64,000 nucleotides of DNA, from NCBI GenBank assembly GCA_022495995.1, contig JAFEMH010006979.1, positions 42,418-106,417 of the forward strand, in the 5' to 3' direction. The notes beneath the pieces are model-generated. The model was not told the origin of the DNA. It did no database searches and worked only from the letters and a program-made list of their open reading frames with translations. Below are positions 12,100 to 23,698 of the stretch, piece by piece (the first letter of the stretch is position 1; every line of letters starts with the position of its first letter). The position numbers and the translations under genes were made by a program. The stretch is from Adenophora triphylla var. japonica (taxonomy: Eukaryota > Streptophyta > Magnoliopsida > Asterales > Campanulaceae).

Positions 12100-13324
12100 T
12101 GTAGGTGTTAGTGCCCTAGGCCTATAGAGATAGACTTTTATGTAATGTCATCGTTCATTTATATATGAGATTATTTCTTTGATTATTATATGTGTTTGCA
12201 TGTTTAGTTATAATAATCGTGTCCCTAGTACTTATGAAGCATTAGTATGAAGTCTAATGGATAATCATGTGATGATTATATGCATGGAGATGCACATTAG
12301 ATTCATGGGTACTTGTTAGAGAACAAGGTACTGGACTTGACCCATTATGAGATTTATGTCATGGTCAAATGTCATAATTAAATCTCATATAGTCATATCA
12401 TTGATATCCTTTGACCTGAGATTATCATCGTCTTCCGCTCGATGAATATCATGTTTGATATAGTTTAACGTTGTCTTTAACCGGATGACAATAAGGGCTA
12501 TCATTGGCATGGTATGATTCTTGTTGGGAAGAATGATAAGTCAAGATGGAAATTGTCCCTCGTAAAGAGAGATGTTTGCTAGGCCACTCGTAAGTAAGAT
12601 TGATGTAGTGCATGGCCATGCCCGAATGAATTAATGTGATTAATGTCATTCGATTAATCAATTTACTTGGTAACGAGAAAGCATTGAACAATATGAGTTG
12701 ACGTGGACCATGACTCATGTTCAATATAACATCGTGTGACAATGGGATTGTGATATGTTCTATGTAGGAAAATCGAACTTGATATTATATTATTTGGGTA
12801 GGCATGATGGCTTGCTAGAGTCCGCTCATGTCTTATGAGGATCGATGTGATCGAACTCATTGCCAACATAATATAGTCCTATGGGGTCACACGCATCGAA
12901 CGAATTGTCAAAAATGAAGAATATGGAGTTTTTGTTCTCAGGGGACGACTCGTCCCCAGGCCAGAACCAACTATTCCCCTTAAAGGGGACGCCAGATTCA
13001 GAAGCTGGGTGCCAGGGGACGACTCGTCCCCTGGGGGACGACTCGTCCCCTGGGCACTGGACTGACGCGAAATTGACTTAAAACTAGGGTTTTCACGAGG
13101 GGAAAAGTTTTATAACGTATAAATACTTACCCCTGGTTGCCTTAGCCGTCATAAGAACGTTTTGGCTTGAGAGAAACACAAAAAGTGAGAGATTTCAATT
13201 GAGAATTGAGAATCAAACACTACCAAATCCATTGTTCTTCATTGATTGAAAGGTGTTTCAATCAATAGGATCTAGCAATCCTCCTAGAAGAGTTCTAGGG
13301 TTCGTTCATCGCGTGGATACACAT
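12100..13324 (+). repeat. Copia-B 5' LTR, left copy, 3' end deleted
   Basis: Begins TGTAGGTGTTAG after the GATTC target site and follows the LTRs at 40658 and 47012 up to TGGATACACAT, then jumps into leader sequence. It contains three perfect GGGGACGACTCGTCCCC palindromes (12941-12957, 13015-13031, 13034-13050) and a TATA-like TATAAATAC at ~13118, a plausible retroelement promoter. Apparent minus-strand frames within it recur in all three LTRs only because the LTR does. Confidence 0.88.
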
Positions 13325-14158
13325 TGTGAAGTAATTATATATATAGATATACCATGATTATGAAATTGTAATATATGATTAATATGATTAATCTAGATTA
13401 TGGGATGTCAATTTCATTAATATGATTAATGTGATTAATCTTGGATGTTTGTGAAGTATTACTTGGTATATTGGTTGGACACCAAAACCTTCCCCACAGG
13501 CACTTCGATGAAAGTGTGGGATAAACTTGGAGCACGTGGCCGCATACTAGTAATTACTGATCAAATGTGATATGTGTTGCATCATTCCATGTTCATAATT
13601 ATGCTCATATAGTTTTCATGAATCAACCTTGGGATGTAATTGATAAGCATGAAAAATTGAACCTTCTTTGTAATTTGAGTTTTTTTATGCCACCCATGTT
13701 TAAACACTTGTGAGTACACGGATAGTTTCATGTAGGCTACGCCACAGTGAGGTACATTGATTCTATCTTTGTATGATCAAGATGAGCAAACAGTGATTGC
13801 TATACGTTTAACATGGTTGAACTCAATTAGGCTATCAAAACAGTTTTGGGCCTAAGGCATAAGATGAGATTGAAACATGTGACATATGATGTCTATAATC
13901 TCATAATGATCTAAGAGTCATATATAGATATGATTGATAAATGTTATCTACCTTTTTAATTTAATTTTGAGCAGTCGTGCCATAGCCGACTTGAAATTAA
14001 ATTAAAGTTGGGTCTTAGCCTATTAAATTATATTATACATGTTTGTATAAGAAGGTTATATAATTTAGTGGGAGTATTTGTGAAATACGTTAATTAATCT
14101 CTTAAATGAATTGGTACTTATATGTGTTCATATCTTGTTGCATATCTTTGTAGATCAA
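13325..14158 (+). other. Copia-B untranslated leader, left copy
   Basis: AT-rich leader between LTR remnant and gag, matching 42208-43046. No gene or RNA is seen. Small clustered differences from the other copy occur near 13680-13740 and 13970. Confidence 0.6.
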
Positions 14159-15002
14159 TGGTCTGTAAATAATAATCAAAACATGTCATCGCGATCAGTC
14201 CTTGAGAAGGACAAGTTAGAGGAGAATGGCAATAACTATGTGGATTGGATCCGCAGTTTGGGAATTGTTCTCAAACACGAAAGGAAGTTGTACATTCTCG
14301 ATGGACCCGTTCCACCCGAGCCGGCTGCTAATGCAACTAAAGCAAAGGGACCAACATAAGAAGCATATGGATGATTCTATTGATGTTGGTTGCGATGCTT
14401 GCTACCATGTGTAAGGCTCTTCGAAGGACCTTGTACACATGGAAGCCTATGATTTGGGAAATCATTTGAAGGAAATGTTCCAGCTGCAAGCACGTACGGA
14501 AAGGTTTGACACTATGAAGGCTCTTCATTCATGCAAGATGATTGAAGGACAACCTGTTGGGCCTCATGTGTTGAAGATGAAGGGTCACCTCGAACACCTT
14601 GAGAGGCTTGGGTATCCTATCCAGCTTAGAGCTGGCTACGGATATGATATTGCATTCACTCCCTGAGAGTTATAATCAGTTTGTTCTGAATTATAACATG
14701 AATGGGATGAATAAATCTCTGTCTGAATTGCATGGGATGCTAAAGAATGCGGAGAACAATATTACCAAGAAAACCAATCAAGTGTTGATGGTGAATAAAG
14801 GAAAGGGGTTCAAAAACAAGGGTAAAGCAAAAGTTGCTAAACCGGAGGCAAAGGTTGCCGTTGCTGAGAAGCCTAAACCCAAATCCCCAAAGGATGCGGT
14901 GTGCTACCATTGCAAGGAAACTGGGCATTGGAGGCGTAACTGCAAGCTTTATCAGGAAGGACTGAAGAAGAAGGGCAATGAGATTGCCATGACTTCAGGT
15001 AT
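14159..15002 (+). pseudogene. Copia-B gag, left copy, frameshifted
   Basis: Pieces of a Copia gag in several frames: SVLEKDKLEENGNNYVDWIR near 14195 (UBN2-type gag), the middle part 14439-14690, and the zinc knuckle CYHCKETGHWRRNC near 14902. Compared with 43047-43856 it has shifts near the start codon, near 14335 and 14390-14440, and near 14630. Ends at the GGTAT target site (14998-15002) of element C. Confidence 0.82.
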
Positions 15003-16486
15003 TGATAGGTCTAAAGTCGCACGCCTACAAATTAAATACCAAGACTCTACTCGGCTACAAAAACTGTAGCTAGGACAAGTCCAGGGTCGATCCACTGAAG
15101 AACGGTTATTCGGTTGCACAATTGTCACTTGACAAGATTGGGGGTTTGTTTGATTTTAATTAAATTCCTAAAACAGAAATTAAGAAAACAGAGTTGTAAA
15201 AACAATTAAAGGCAAACACTTCAGATTTGTTTCCGTCCCCGTTTATCAATTCAATATCATTGGCACAATTTCTTTCCCTTCCTCCCTATTCACTTGATCC
15301 GGAATATATTTCAACCCCTATTTCTTTCTTATTAATGGTTATAAGCAGTGACACACTCACCTATTTCCCTAATCAATACCTAAACCTAACTGACACAGTC
15401 TAGATTCACAATATTGATTGATGAAGCTTTAAGAAATTAAGATCAAGAATTTCACTATTCTTTTGCAAATAGATCAAAACCTAGTTTTACCCCTTTTTTA
15501 ATTTACCACGACACGTGCATAAATCTCAAAGATGCTACTTGTGAAAAATCCTAATCTGACACAGACTTAAGATTAAACTAGCATTAAATCAATTACAAGG
15601 GAAAAGAGGGTGATCAAATCTCAAAACCCTAGAAACGATTTATCAATTAAAACAAGTAAAACTATGAATAGGGATTCAGAAATAAAGAAATCAATACCTC
15701 AATTGAATTAAACAAACGGTGCAGGATTCAAATCCGAAGCAATGAAATTAGTTCTCCATAAAAGCTATAAAATCTCTCTAGGAAAAATAAATAATAAAAG
15801 TCTACCCTAAAATTACCCTAAAACTGAGATCGAAACAAGTATAAATACTTCCCCCAAATAACACTCCTAAACCAAAAAGAAAACCTCCAAAGAAAAAGGA
15901 AAAGAAAAGTAATTAAATATAATAATAATAATAACACTATTCCTTCAAATACACGCCGGTTCACAGATCTTCTCAGCCTTGGTCCATGATTTTCCTTCCT
16001 TGGTCAAGTGTTCAATTTGGAAACAATTCACTCTTTCCATCCATACATTGCCTTAGTCAAAACCGTGTCAAGCCTTGATTTAGGAAACTTGACTTTTTGA
16101 ATTGCCCAATTTAATACTACTTCTTTGTCCCTTTCCAAATTAAATTGCTTTCCAAAATCCTTTCACACACGTGATATTATATTTTTCAAATCCTTTGTTT
16201 CCACTTTGGTCCTCGAAATTTCGCTTCTTTGTAATTTGATCCTTGAACTTCAGCTTCTCGCAGTTTGATCCCTGCACTTCTGATAATAACAACTCAAACT
16301 CCATATTAATACTTTTGCAGGGACAATACAAAATCACTCAAAATATTTCACAATTACAACAATTTCTCACAAACTCACCAACTCATAATTTACTCAAAAT
16401 TACATCAAACCAATCTAAATTACATCAAAATAATAATAAAATGTCTAGAAAATTAGGAAATAATATATATAAAATCCACGACATCA
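15003..16486 (-). repeat. Element C 3' LTR
   Basis: Plus strand TGATAGGTCT to ACGACATCA. As the element reads on minus, this is its 3' LTR, adjoining the purine tract at 16487. Confidence 0.9.
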
Positions 16487-16502
16487 AATTCCCCCACGCT
16501 TA
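16487..16502 (-). other. Element C polypurine tract
   Basis: On minus, AAGCGTGGGGGAATT abuts the LTR. Two near-copies of AGCGTGGGGGAAA lie further inside, at ~16795-16806 and ~17258-17271. Confidence 0.7.
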
Positions 16503-17460
16503 GACCATTACTCGTCCCTGAGTAATATCCTAACTCCACTCTAAGCACCGGTCAATCAGCGTAGCATGGAAGGAAAATGATCCCTAATCTCCTCTAAACC
16601 ACCAATCAAAAACCAACAAACTCAAACAACTCAATCAACGTACTCGGAGAATGGAACTCCGCTCCTTATCACTCCAACAATAACAATGGTACCAATGACC
16701 TTAGCTCGACCCCAACTCCAAAGATGCAAAAACGGGACATCCAAGCTAAGGCCCACACATCAAAAAGCTAGGGGGAACTAAACATGTCCTAATTTTCCCC
16801 CACGCTATCCTCTCATTACTACTCCCTCACAAAATAAAGTCAATGCCCAAGCAAAGACTTACCTCGTGCAAAACACCAACACCCCTTATATCACCAAAAA
16901 GAATTACGAGGGTTTTTCTAACCTAACGCCTCTAAACCAAACCTCCTACACCAAAAATAAATAAACCTACCCTACGCTCCAATCCTCCCTTATGTCTCCA
17001 ACTCCGGTGATGTAAAGGATATGCAATGTTTCACTTTCTCACCTTTTGCCTAGGTGTCGTTTCCGGTTTTCACCTAGCCTCTCATTTTTTTTATTTATTA
17101 TTTTTTTTTTCTTTTCAACACACCCTCTCCTTTTGCCTAAGTGCCCTCTCAGGTTTTCACCTAGCCTCTCATTTTTTTATTTATTTTTTTTTTCTTACTA
17201 TTATTATTATTTTTTTTATTATTATTTTTTTCTTTCAATTTACAACATAAATCAACCTTTCCCCCACGCTTCAATCTCACAATGTCCTCAGTGTGAGGAA
17301 TAGAATCATAATAAAGATCAAAATCATAAGGAGGAAGGAAGATAGTACCATCAATGCCAGCATCGCCAAGAGAACCGAGACTAATATCTGTCAATGTCTA
17401 CAACATATTAGGAAGCTGAAAATCCAACCTTTGATGTGGTTCCTTTCGAAAACTCCCTCA
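16503..17460 (-). other. Element C non-coding 3' region with extra PPT-like motifs
   Basis: No convincing coding sequence. It holds two extra PPT-like motifs, a strong T-rich low-complexity tract (17083-17250), and a duplicated phrase around it (CCTAGGTGTCG... / CCTAAGTGCCC..., each followed by TTTTCACCTAGCCTCTCATT). Frames in the T-rich tract are artefacts of composition. Confidence 0.55.
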
Positions 17461-17591
17461 TGTACAGAAGTTAGTCACAGGTACTCATAATTCCATACCC
17501 ATTTGATGCACCAACTACAACAGCCCTTGGATACAAAGTATTTCCTTGAAGCTTCGTGTTCCTTGCCAAGAGAGTGCCATATCGTCACCCT

Positions 17592-17825
17592 TCCTCATGG
17601 GTTCATGTTCCCCAGCTCTTGTTTGCTGGCCCAACATACTATCAACCTCATCCACAAAAATAATAGTTGGTGAAACTTTAGCTGCAAGAGTGAATAAGTC
17701 CCGGACATTTTTCTCATCTTCACCACCATTTAGAAGTAATGAAAAACATGGACACATTAATGAAGCTGGCTCCGGCCTCGTGTGCAATGGCCTTGGCTAA
17801 TATAGTTTTCCCAGTGCCAAGAGGA
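17592..17825 (-). pseudogene. Captured AAA-ATPase fragment (Msp1/ATAD1-like plant family)
   Basis: On minus it reads Walker A (GTGKTILAKAIAHEAGASF, ~17821-17760), then after a frame break GEDEKNVRDLFTLAAKVSP and Walker B with TIIFVDEVDSMLGQ (~17672-17630), ending GEHEPMRK. Order and spacing match one AAA domain. The break is near 17715. Only about 80 codons survive, with no flanking domain. It lies in the same orientation as gag. It is host-derived by inference, because retroelements do not encode AAA ATPases. Confidence 0.8.
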
Positions 17826-18049
17826 TGCCTGCCAGCAGGAGTCGACAGAATCCTTTGCTCGCCAATATCACAGGTGAAGTCAATGCAAACAGTTCAGCAA
17901 CTGTTGCACAAGAGGAACAATCCTGGGCTACTGAAGTAGTATCCACACAATATTTATTATCACCCTTTCTGCAATTGCAGGTTTCCACCACGGACTCCTT
18001 TAATGCCTCTTGTTTGTAAGGAAGCTTATCGCCATTTAGTAAAACTAAT
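17826..18049 (-). pseudogene. Unassigned stretch between captured fragments
   Basis: A minus-strand frame with several Cys (VETCNCRKGDNKYC ... QDCSSCATVAELF) links the AAA fragment to the kinase fragment. I cannot assign it. It may be a further captured piece or filler. Confidence 0.3.
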
Positions 18050-18390
18050 TTCAGACTTCCATTAGGTATGAGTTCATAAACAAGAGACCGAAAATGATCC
18101 TTCGAGCAAATACCAAACAATTTGACCAAATTTCGGGGGTGCAAACGATAAGCAACTCGACTTCGGCCAAGAACTCACGGCTGCCTTGATGGTCTTCTCT
18201 TTTAAGAACCTTCACAGCTACTTTTCTTCCATCGTCAAGAATGCCACTATAAAGGAGCCCAAAACCACCTACCACAATTATTTTTACCGCATCAAAGTTA
18301 TTAGTTGCTCTTTCAATTTCACCCATGCTAAAAATCTTTGTAGTTCCTGTATAAGACAATATGTTTGAATCAAATGAGAGAGTTGCGGAA
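18050..18390 (-). pseudogene. Captured receptor-like kinase fragment (ALE2-like)
   Basis: Minus strand reads FSMGEIERATNNFD, a damaged glycine loop (VGGFGLLYSGILDDG), VAVKVLKREDHQGSREFLAE containing the ATP-binding Lys, then after a frameshift near 18150 RNLVKLFGIC and SLVYELIPNGSL. This is the N-lobe of a plant receptor-like kinase; wording is closest to ALE2-type kinases as I know them. The C-lobe is missing. Not functional. Confidence 0.78.
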
Positions 18391-18445
18391 GTTGGCCTGC
18401 TTCCCAATGTCATAGATCTCGCTGCCCCGGAAAAGTGTTGCCGGA

Positions 18446-18545
18446 CCTGCGATGGATTCAAATTCCCCCATGGCTGCTGCAAAATTAGCTAGCTCCCACA
18501 AAATGACACCAAAGCTGTATATACTGTAAAGCTCTAATTTCTGTA
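18446..18545 (-). pseudogene. Captured Raf-like (EDR1/CTR1-type) kinase fragment
   Basis: Reads YSIYSFGVILWELA on minus and, one frame away, PWGNLNPSQV. Together these are subdomain IX-X of plant Raf-like MAPKKKs. Short (~30 residues) with one frameshift near 18480. Immediately followed by the RLK fragment, so two different kinase genes are joined. Confidence 0.65.
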
Positions 18546-19493
18546 GCGGCCTGTACACCACCCAGGCGATGATCTTCCCAAACAGCAGTGCAGCGGTTGA
18601 CAGGCTATGCCAAAACATCCCAAAAATAAAGCTTTTAGGGTTTCGAATTTCTTGACCCAAAGATGAAATTAACGGCTGAAACTCGGTGGGTATGGGGTCG
18701 GAATTGATGGAAAGAAGGCGGCTTGCTCAATTCGGGTAGAAGGGTACAATTTCGTGGGTTTTGGGTGGATAGAGAAAGTGTTTTAATGGGGGGGGATTTT
18801 CGGTTATGGAGAGGGTGAAGGGTTGCTAACGGAGGAGGGAGAGGAAAAAAAAACGAAGATGAAGATGAAGATGTGTGGAAGGCGACGGTTTTAATGGTGG
18901 CTGGGTGTCCATGGCGGGGGTGAATAGTGAGGGAGACCGGATGAAGAAGAAAGAGTTGGGGAGAAATAAGGTTTTGAAAGTAAAAAAAAATACGTTTCCT
19001 TTTTTTTTTACTGGGTTTTGTCCGTGGTAACCAGCACGACTCGTGCCTATGGGCACGAGTCGTTCCCCCTTCTCCATTCGTGATACGAGGCGTGAAATAT
19101 TTTTCACTCGTGCAGGTTTTTAGTACGAGTCGTGTAAGTGTTCACGAGTCGTGCTCAGGCCAATTTGTTTTTCACCTCTTTTCTTTTTTTTCGAAACCTG
19201 GGCACTCTTTTTGCTCCTTCTCCACTGATTTTCCTACTTTTTTTTTTTTTTTTTTAAAGGAATAGGCCACAGGACGATTTGCTCCTTTCTCCGTGCTTTT
19301 CCCTGCACAACACCACACACAAAAATACCTTTAGTAGCACCAATTCCAAACAAAATAAAATTAGTAAAAAGAAATAAAACAAAGATAAAAATAACGAAAT
19401 TTCCGGGTTGCCTCCCGGTAAGCCGCCCTTCTTTACCGTCTTTAGCTAGACCAAATGCCGGGTAAGCCCCCGACATAGCATACTTCAAATAAA
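18546..19493 (-). other. Element C internal non-coding region with ACGACTCGT palindromes
   Basis: No clear gene. Four ACGA(C/G)TCGT motifs sit at ~19034, ~19054, ~19134 and ~19143, some flanked by GC arms (GGGCACGAGTCGTTCCC). T-rich runs lie near 18998 and 19230-19256. A protease-distal motif on minus (GKEGRLTGRQPGN, ~19436-19400) is typical of Athila-like internal DNA. Confidence 0.5.
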
Positions 19494-22068
19494 CTAAGTT
19501 ATGGGACGAGAGGCCCCACAAACACGAGACTCATCAATATAAGGGGGATGAAAGTAATCTTTTTGAGTTACCTTTACAAGACGATTCGGTTCAATGAAAT
19601 GCCTCCCCGTTGGAGACCATTTAAGCTTCCCATTTTTCGACTTCACTTTCTTTTTCTCCCTTGGTGGCTCTCCTTTCTTATTTTTCTCCGGCTTCACTTT
19701 TGGAGACTCAACATCATCATTCTCTACCTTTGCCCCATTTTTGATAATTGGCTCACTCAAATCCATGGCACAAACCTTGCGCATATTCTTGGGAAGGGTC
19801 TTTTCATCAAACACATTAAAACTCACCACTTTCCCATCAAACTCCATGGTTAAAGAGCCTTTTGACACATCAAGCTTAGTTTCCGAAGTGGACATAAATG
19901 GCCTCCCCAATGTATGGGAGCCTCGTAATCCGCCTCCATATCAAGGACATAAAAATCTGCCGGGAAAATCAAGTCACCAACCCGGACTTCAACATCTCTC
20001 ACTACCCCCTTGGGGTATGCGTTGGACTTATCCGCCAACTATATAACCACTCGAGTATCCTTCAATTTACCCAATTTAAGGTCTTCAAATAATGCATAGG
20101 GCATAACATTAATGGAAGCCCCCAAGTCAAGCATGGCTCTATGTAATTTGCTTCCCCCAAACGAGATAGGAATTATAAACATACCAGGGTCACTACATTT
20201 CATTGGCATCTTTTTCTGATAGACCGCAGACACATGCTCCACTACTTTTACTTTTTTCTGACTTCTTTCCTTCTGATTTCTTTTCATAGTGCACAACTCC
20301 TTTAAGAACTTTGCATATCTCGGAACGGATTGAAGAAGATCTAGAAACGGAATGTTTACCTCAAGCCTCTTAAATGTGTCAAAGATAGCCTTGTCAGGCT
20401 CCGGCTTCCTGTCCTCCCTAAATGCATACGGAAACGGGGGGACTTGCTCATATATAGGGAATACGGGTGCAGTACTCTTCTCCTTTTCAGGAGTCTTCGC
20501 CTCAGGTGTAACTCTCTTAACCGCTAACTCGGGCTCCTCTTCGACAACTACCTCCTGTTCAGGCTCTATCGGAACCATCTGTCCATCAACTTTCTTCTTC
20601 CGCCTCACATACACTGCGCTAACATTCTGCTTCGGAGGTGGCACAGTCTTTGCTGCCTCTCTAGCTTCTATTTTTACCACCGCCTCTGCAATCTGACTCA
20701 TTTGCCTCTCTAAGTTGCTAATGCTCGAATCGGTCCTCTGCTGATACTGCTGAAAACCGTTGGATAAGGTGGTCATACTCTGAGCCAGCGTACGGAACAT
20801 ATCTTCTGTAGACTGTCCCTGCGGCTGCTGCTGCCCAACAGGTGCTCTATACTGATTAAATTGGTTGCCCTGAAATTGTTGACCCTGCTGATACCCCTGC
20901 TGATTATTGAACGGCTGCATGAAACCTTGTTGTCCCTGTGGTGGACCATACCTAAGGTTCGGATGAACATTATTCGCAGCGTTGTAATTGAACTGCTGTG
21001 GCCTCTGACCCTGCTGATTGAACCCTATTGCATTGACATCTACCACCTCATCCGTCTGAAGAGTAGGACAAGAATCAGTCGGGTGAGTCACATCACCACA
21101 TATACCGCAGGGACGAGGTTGTTGACCCAAAACTAATGTCTTCAATAGACTCTTCACATCCGCCAACTCAGTCTTCAAATCACTCGTTGTATCACTCGAT
21201 CCTGCTGCGCTGACTTGTCTAACGCTAGACCTCCTTCCATGCGTCCTTGTGCTCTTGGCTAGTTCCTCTATCAACTGCTCTGCATCCCTGGTAGTTTTGT
21301 TCAGAATACTACCTCCACAAGCAGAATCCACCCACCGTTTGTCTTGCACAGTCAATCCCCCATAGAAGTAAACAATAAGCTGCTCATCATCAAACCCATG
21401 ATACGGACAACTTCTGCAGAGCTTGTAGAATCGGTTGTGATAGTCATATAGTGATTCATCGGACCGCTGCTCCATATTACTGATATCCCTCTTCATGACA
21501 TTGATCTGATCTGGAGGGAAGAACTCATCAAGGAATACCTCCTTCAACTCCTGCCAAGATGTAATGCTATTGGGTGGCAAGTGATAATACCATGTATTCG
21601 CGTTATCCTTAAGAGTAAAGGAAAATGCCCTCAGTAATAACTGCTCAAGAGGCAAAGCAGCCGGTCTCATACTCTTGCAAATCTGCACAAACTGGGCAAT
21701 GTGTTGATTCGGATTCTCCCCTGGTATCCCATTAAAATGGGGCAACTGGTTCAACAACCCCGGCTTCAATTCAAACGTAACCCCAGCCGGTAACTCAGGA
21801 AATAACACTGCTTGCGGTTGCTCATTCCGGGAGCAATTCTTTGCCTCAATGTCCGAGGTGGGGGGTTATTATTATTACCTCTTCCATTACCCCCATTGTT
21901 CACAACCTCCGGACCATCATCACCCCTGCCGTTATTATTATTCATTTCGTTCCGCTGCAAATTTCTCCTGTACCTAAAATATCTTTCAATTTCTGGAATA
22001 AAGAGACTAGCAAATTGATTAGCAGAACGGGTATGGACCATAAAAGGTTCCACACCACAAGATGACAA
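19494..22068 (-). pseudogene. Athila-like Gypsy gag-protease, broken
   Basis: Frame 1 (22068 down to ~21815) starts with a basic/Asn-rich N-terminus (MVHTRSANQF, RNEMNNNNGRG). A single-base shift leads to frame 2 (to 20039) with Retrotrans_gag (NTWYYHLPPNSITSWQELK), a Gln-rich linker and CGICGDVTHPTDSC (~21125-21050), then a protease with LDLGASINVMP (~20130) where the active site D-S/T-G is DLG. A TAG at ~20039-20041 interrupts protease; the frame resumes to 19850 and shifts again near 19905 to end at 19494. RT is not present downstream. The changed Asp-Leu-Gly in both the motif and its neighbourhood is usual for Athila-type gag-proteases as far as I recall. Confidence 0.85.
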
Positions 22069-22187
22069 AAATAATAATGCTCACTAAATAGGAAACAAGG
22101 AAAAGAACAAGAAAAAGAAAAGGAGAAAGAAAAAGAAAAAGAAATAGATTAAGAAAAAGAATAAGAGTGCAAACAAATAAACACTGT

Positions 22188-22205
22188 TCCCCGGCAACAG
22201 CGCCA
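22188..22205 (-). other. Element C primer-binding site (tRNA-Asp)
   Basis: On minus, TGGCGCTGTTGCCGGGGA follows the 5' LTR after a few bases. It matches the complement of the plant tRNA-Asp 3' end except one base (T for C). Confidence 0.8.
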
Positions 22206-22210
22206 AAATT

Positions 22211-23698
22211 TGATAGGTCTAAAGTCGCACGCCTACAAATTAAATACCAAGACTCTACTCGGCTACAAAAACTGTAGCTAGGACAAGTCCATGGTCGATC
22301 CACTGAAGAACGGTTATTCGATTGCACAATTGTCACTTGACAAGATTGGGGGTTTGTTTGATTTTATTTAAATTCCTAAAACAGAAATTAAGAAAACAGA
22401 GTTGTAAAAACAATTAAAGGCAAACACTTCAGATTTGTTTCCGTCCCCGTTTATCAATTCAATATCATTGGCACAATTTCTTTCCCTTCCTCCCTATTCA
22501 CTTGATCCAGAATATATTTCAACCCCTATTTCTTTCTTATTAATGGTTATAAGCAGTGACACACTCACCTATTTCCCTAATCAATACCTAAACCTAACTG
22601 ACACAGTCTAGATTCACAATATTGATTGATGAAGCTTTAAGAAATTAAGATCAAGAATTTTACTATTCTTTTGCAAATAGATCAAAACCTAGTTTTACCC
22701 CTTTTTTAATTTACCACGACACGTGCATAAATCTCAAAGATGCTACTTGTGAAAAATCCTAATCTGACACAGACTTAAGATTAAACTAGCATTAAATCAA
22801 TTACAAGGGAAAAGAGGGTGATCAAATCTCAAAACCCTAGAAACGATTTATCAATTAAAACAAGTAAAACTATGAATAGGGATTCAGAAATAAAGAAATC
22901 AATACCTCAATTGAATTAAACAAACGGTTCAGGATTCAAATCCGAAGCAATGAAATTAGTTCTCCATAAAAGCTATAAAATCTCTCTAGGAAAAATAAAT
23001 AATAAAAGTCTACCCTAAAATTACCCTAAAACTGAGATCGAAACAAGTATAAATACTTCCCCCAAATAACACTCCTAAACCAAAAAGAAAACCTCCAAAG
23101 AAAAAGGAAAAGAAAAGTAATTAAATATAATAATAATAATAATAATACTATTCCTTCAAATACACGCCGGTTCACAGATCTTCTCAGCCTTGGTCCATGA
23201 TTTTCCTTCCTTGGTCAAGTGTTCAATTTGGAAACAATTCACTCTTTCCATCCATACATTGCCTTAGTCAAAACCGTGTCAAGCCTTGATTTAGGAAACT
23301 TGACTTTTTGAATTGCCCAATTTAATACTACTTCTTTGTCCCTTTCCAAATTAAATTGCTTTCCAAAATCCTTTCACACACGTGATATTATATTTTTCAA
23401 ATCCTTTGTTTCCACTTTGGTCCTCGAAATTTCGCTTCTTTGTAATTTGATCCTTGAACTTCAGCTTCTCGCAGTTTGATCCCTGCACTTCTGATAATAA
23501 CAACTCAAACTCCATATTAATACTTTTGCAGGGACAATACAAAATCACTCAAAATATTCCACAATTACAACAATTTCTCACAAACTCACCAACTCATAAT
23601 TTACTCAAAATTACATCAAACCAATCTAAATTACATCAAAATAATAATAAAATGTCTAGAAAATTAGGAAAATAATATATATAAAATCCACCACATCA
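22211..23698 (-). repeat. Element C 5' LTR
   Basis: Plus strand TGATAGGTCT to CCACATCA, ~99% identical by eye to the LTR at 15003. It is the 5' LTR because the PBS lies at its left edge on minus. Confidence 0.9.

Larger units (their letters stand above)
15003..23698 (-). mobile_element. Element C: Athila-like Gypsy element without pol, with captured host gene fragments
   Basis: Two LTRs of ~1,485 bp (15003-16486, 22211-23698) differ at roughly ten positions, so this is the youngest insertion here. TSD GGTAT is perfect (14998-15002, 23699-23703), and the right-hand Copia-B copy has an empty site. Read on minus: PBS for tRNA-Asp, gag, protease, long non-coding stretches, a cluster of host gene fragments, purine tract. 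I see no reverse transcriptase, RNase H or integrase, so it would need a helper element. Total 8.7 kb. The Athila assignment rests on gag wording (TFELKPGLLNQLPHFNG) and the tRNA-Asp PBS. Confidence 0.88.

Noticed and set aside
12449..12869. Minus-strand frames repeated at 41007-41427 and 47361-47781
   Set aside because: They recur only because they lie in the three Copia-B LTRs; no start context, domain or codon pattern supports a gene.
12100..13324. Solo LTR
   Set aside because: Leader, gag and protease of the same element follow; it is a deleted 5' LTR.
17026..17303. Overlapping frames rich in Phe/Tyr/Leu
   Set aside because: They lie in a T-rich low-complexity tract of element C; openness is due to composition.
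18826..19107. Minus-strand 93-codon frame in element C
   Set aside because: Mixed low-complexity sequence including the palindromes; no recognisable domain.
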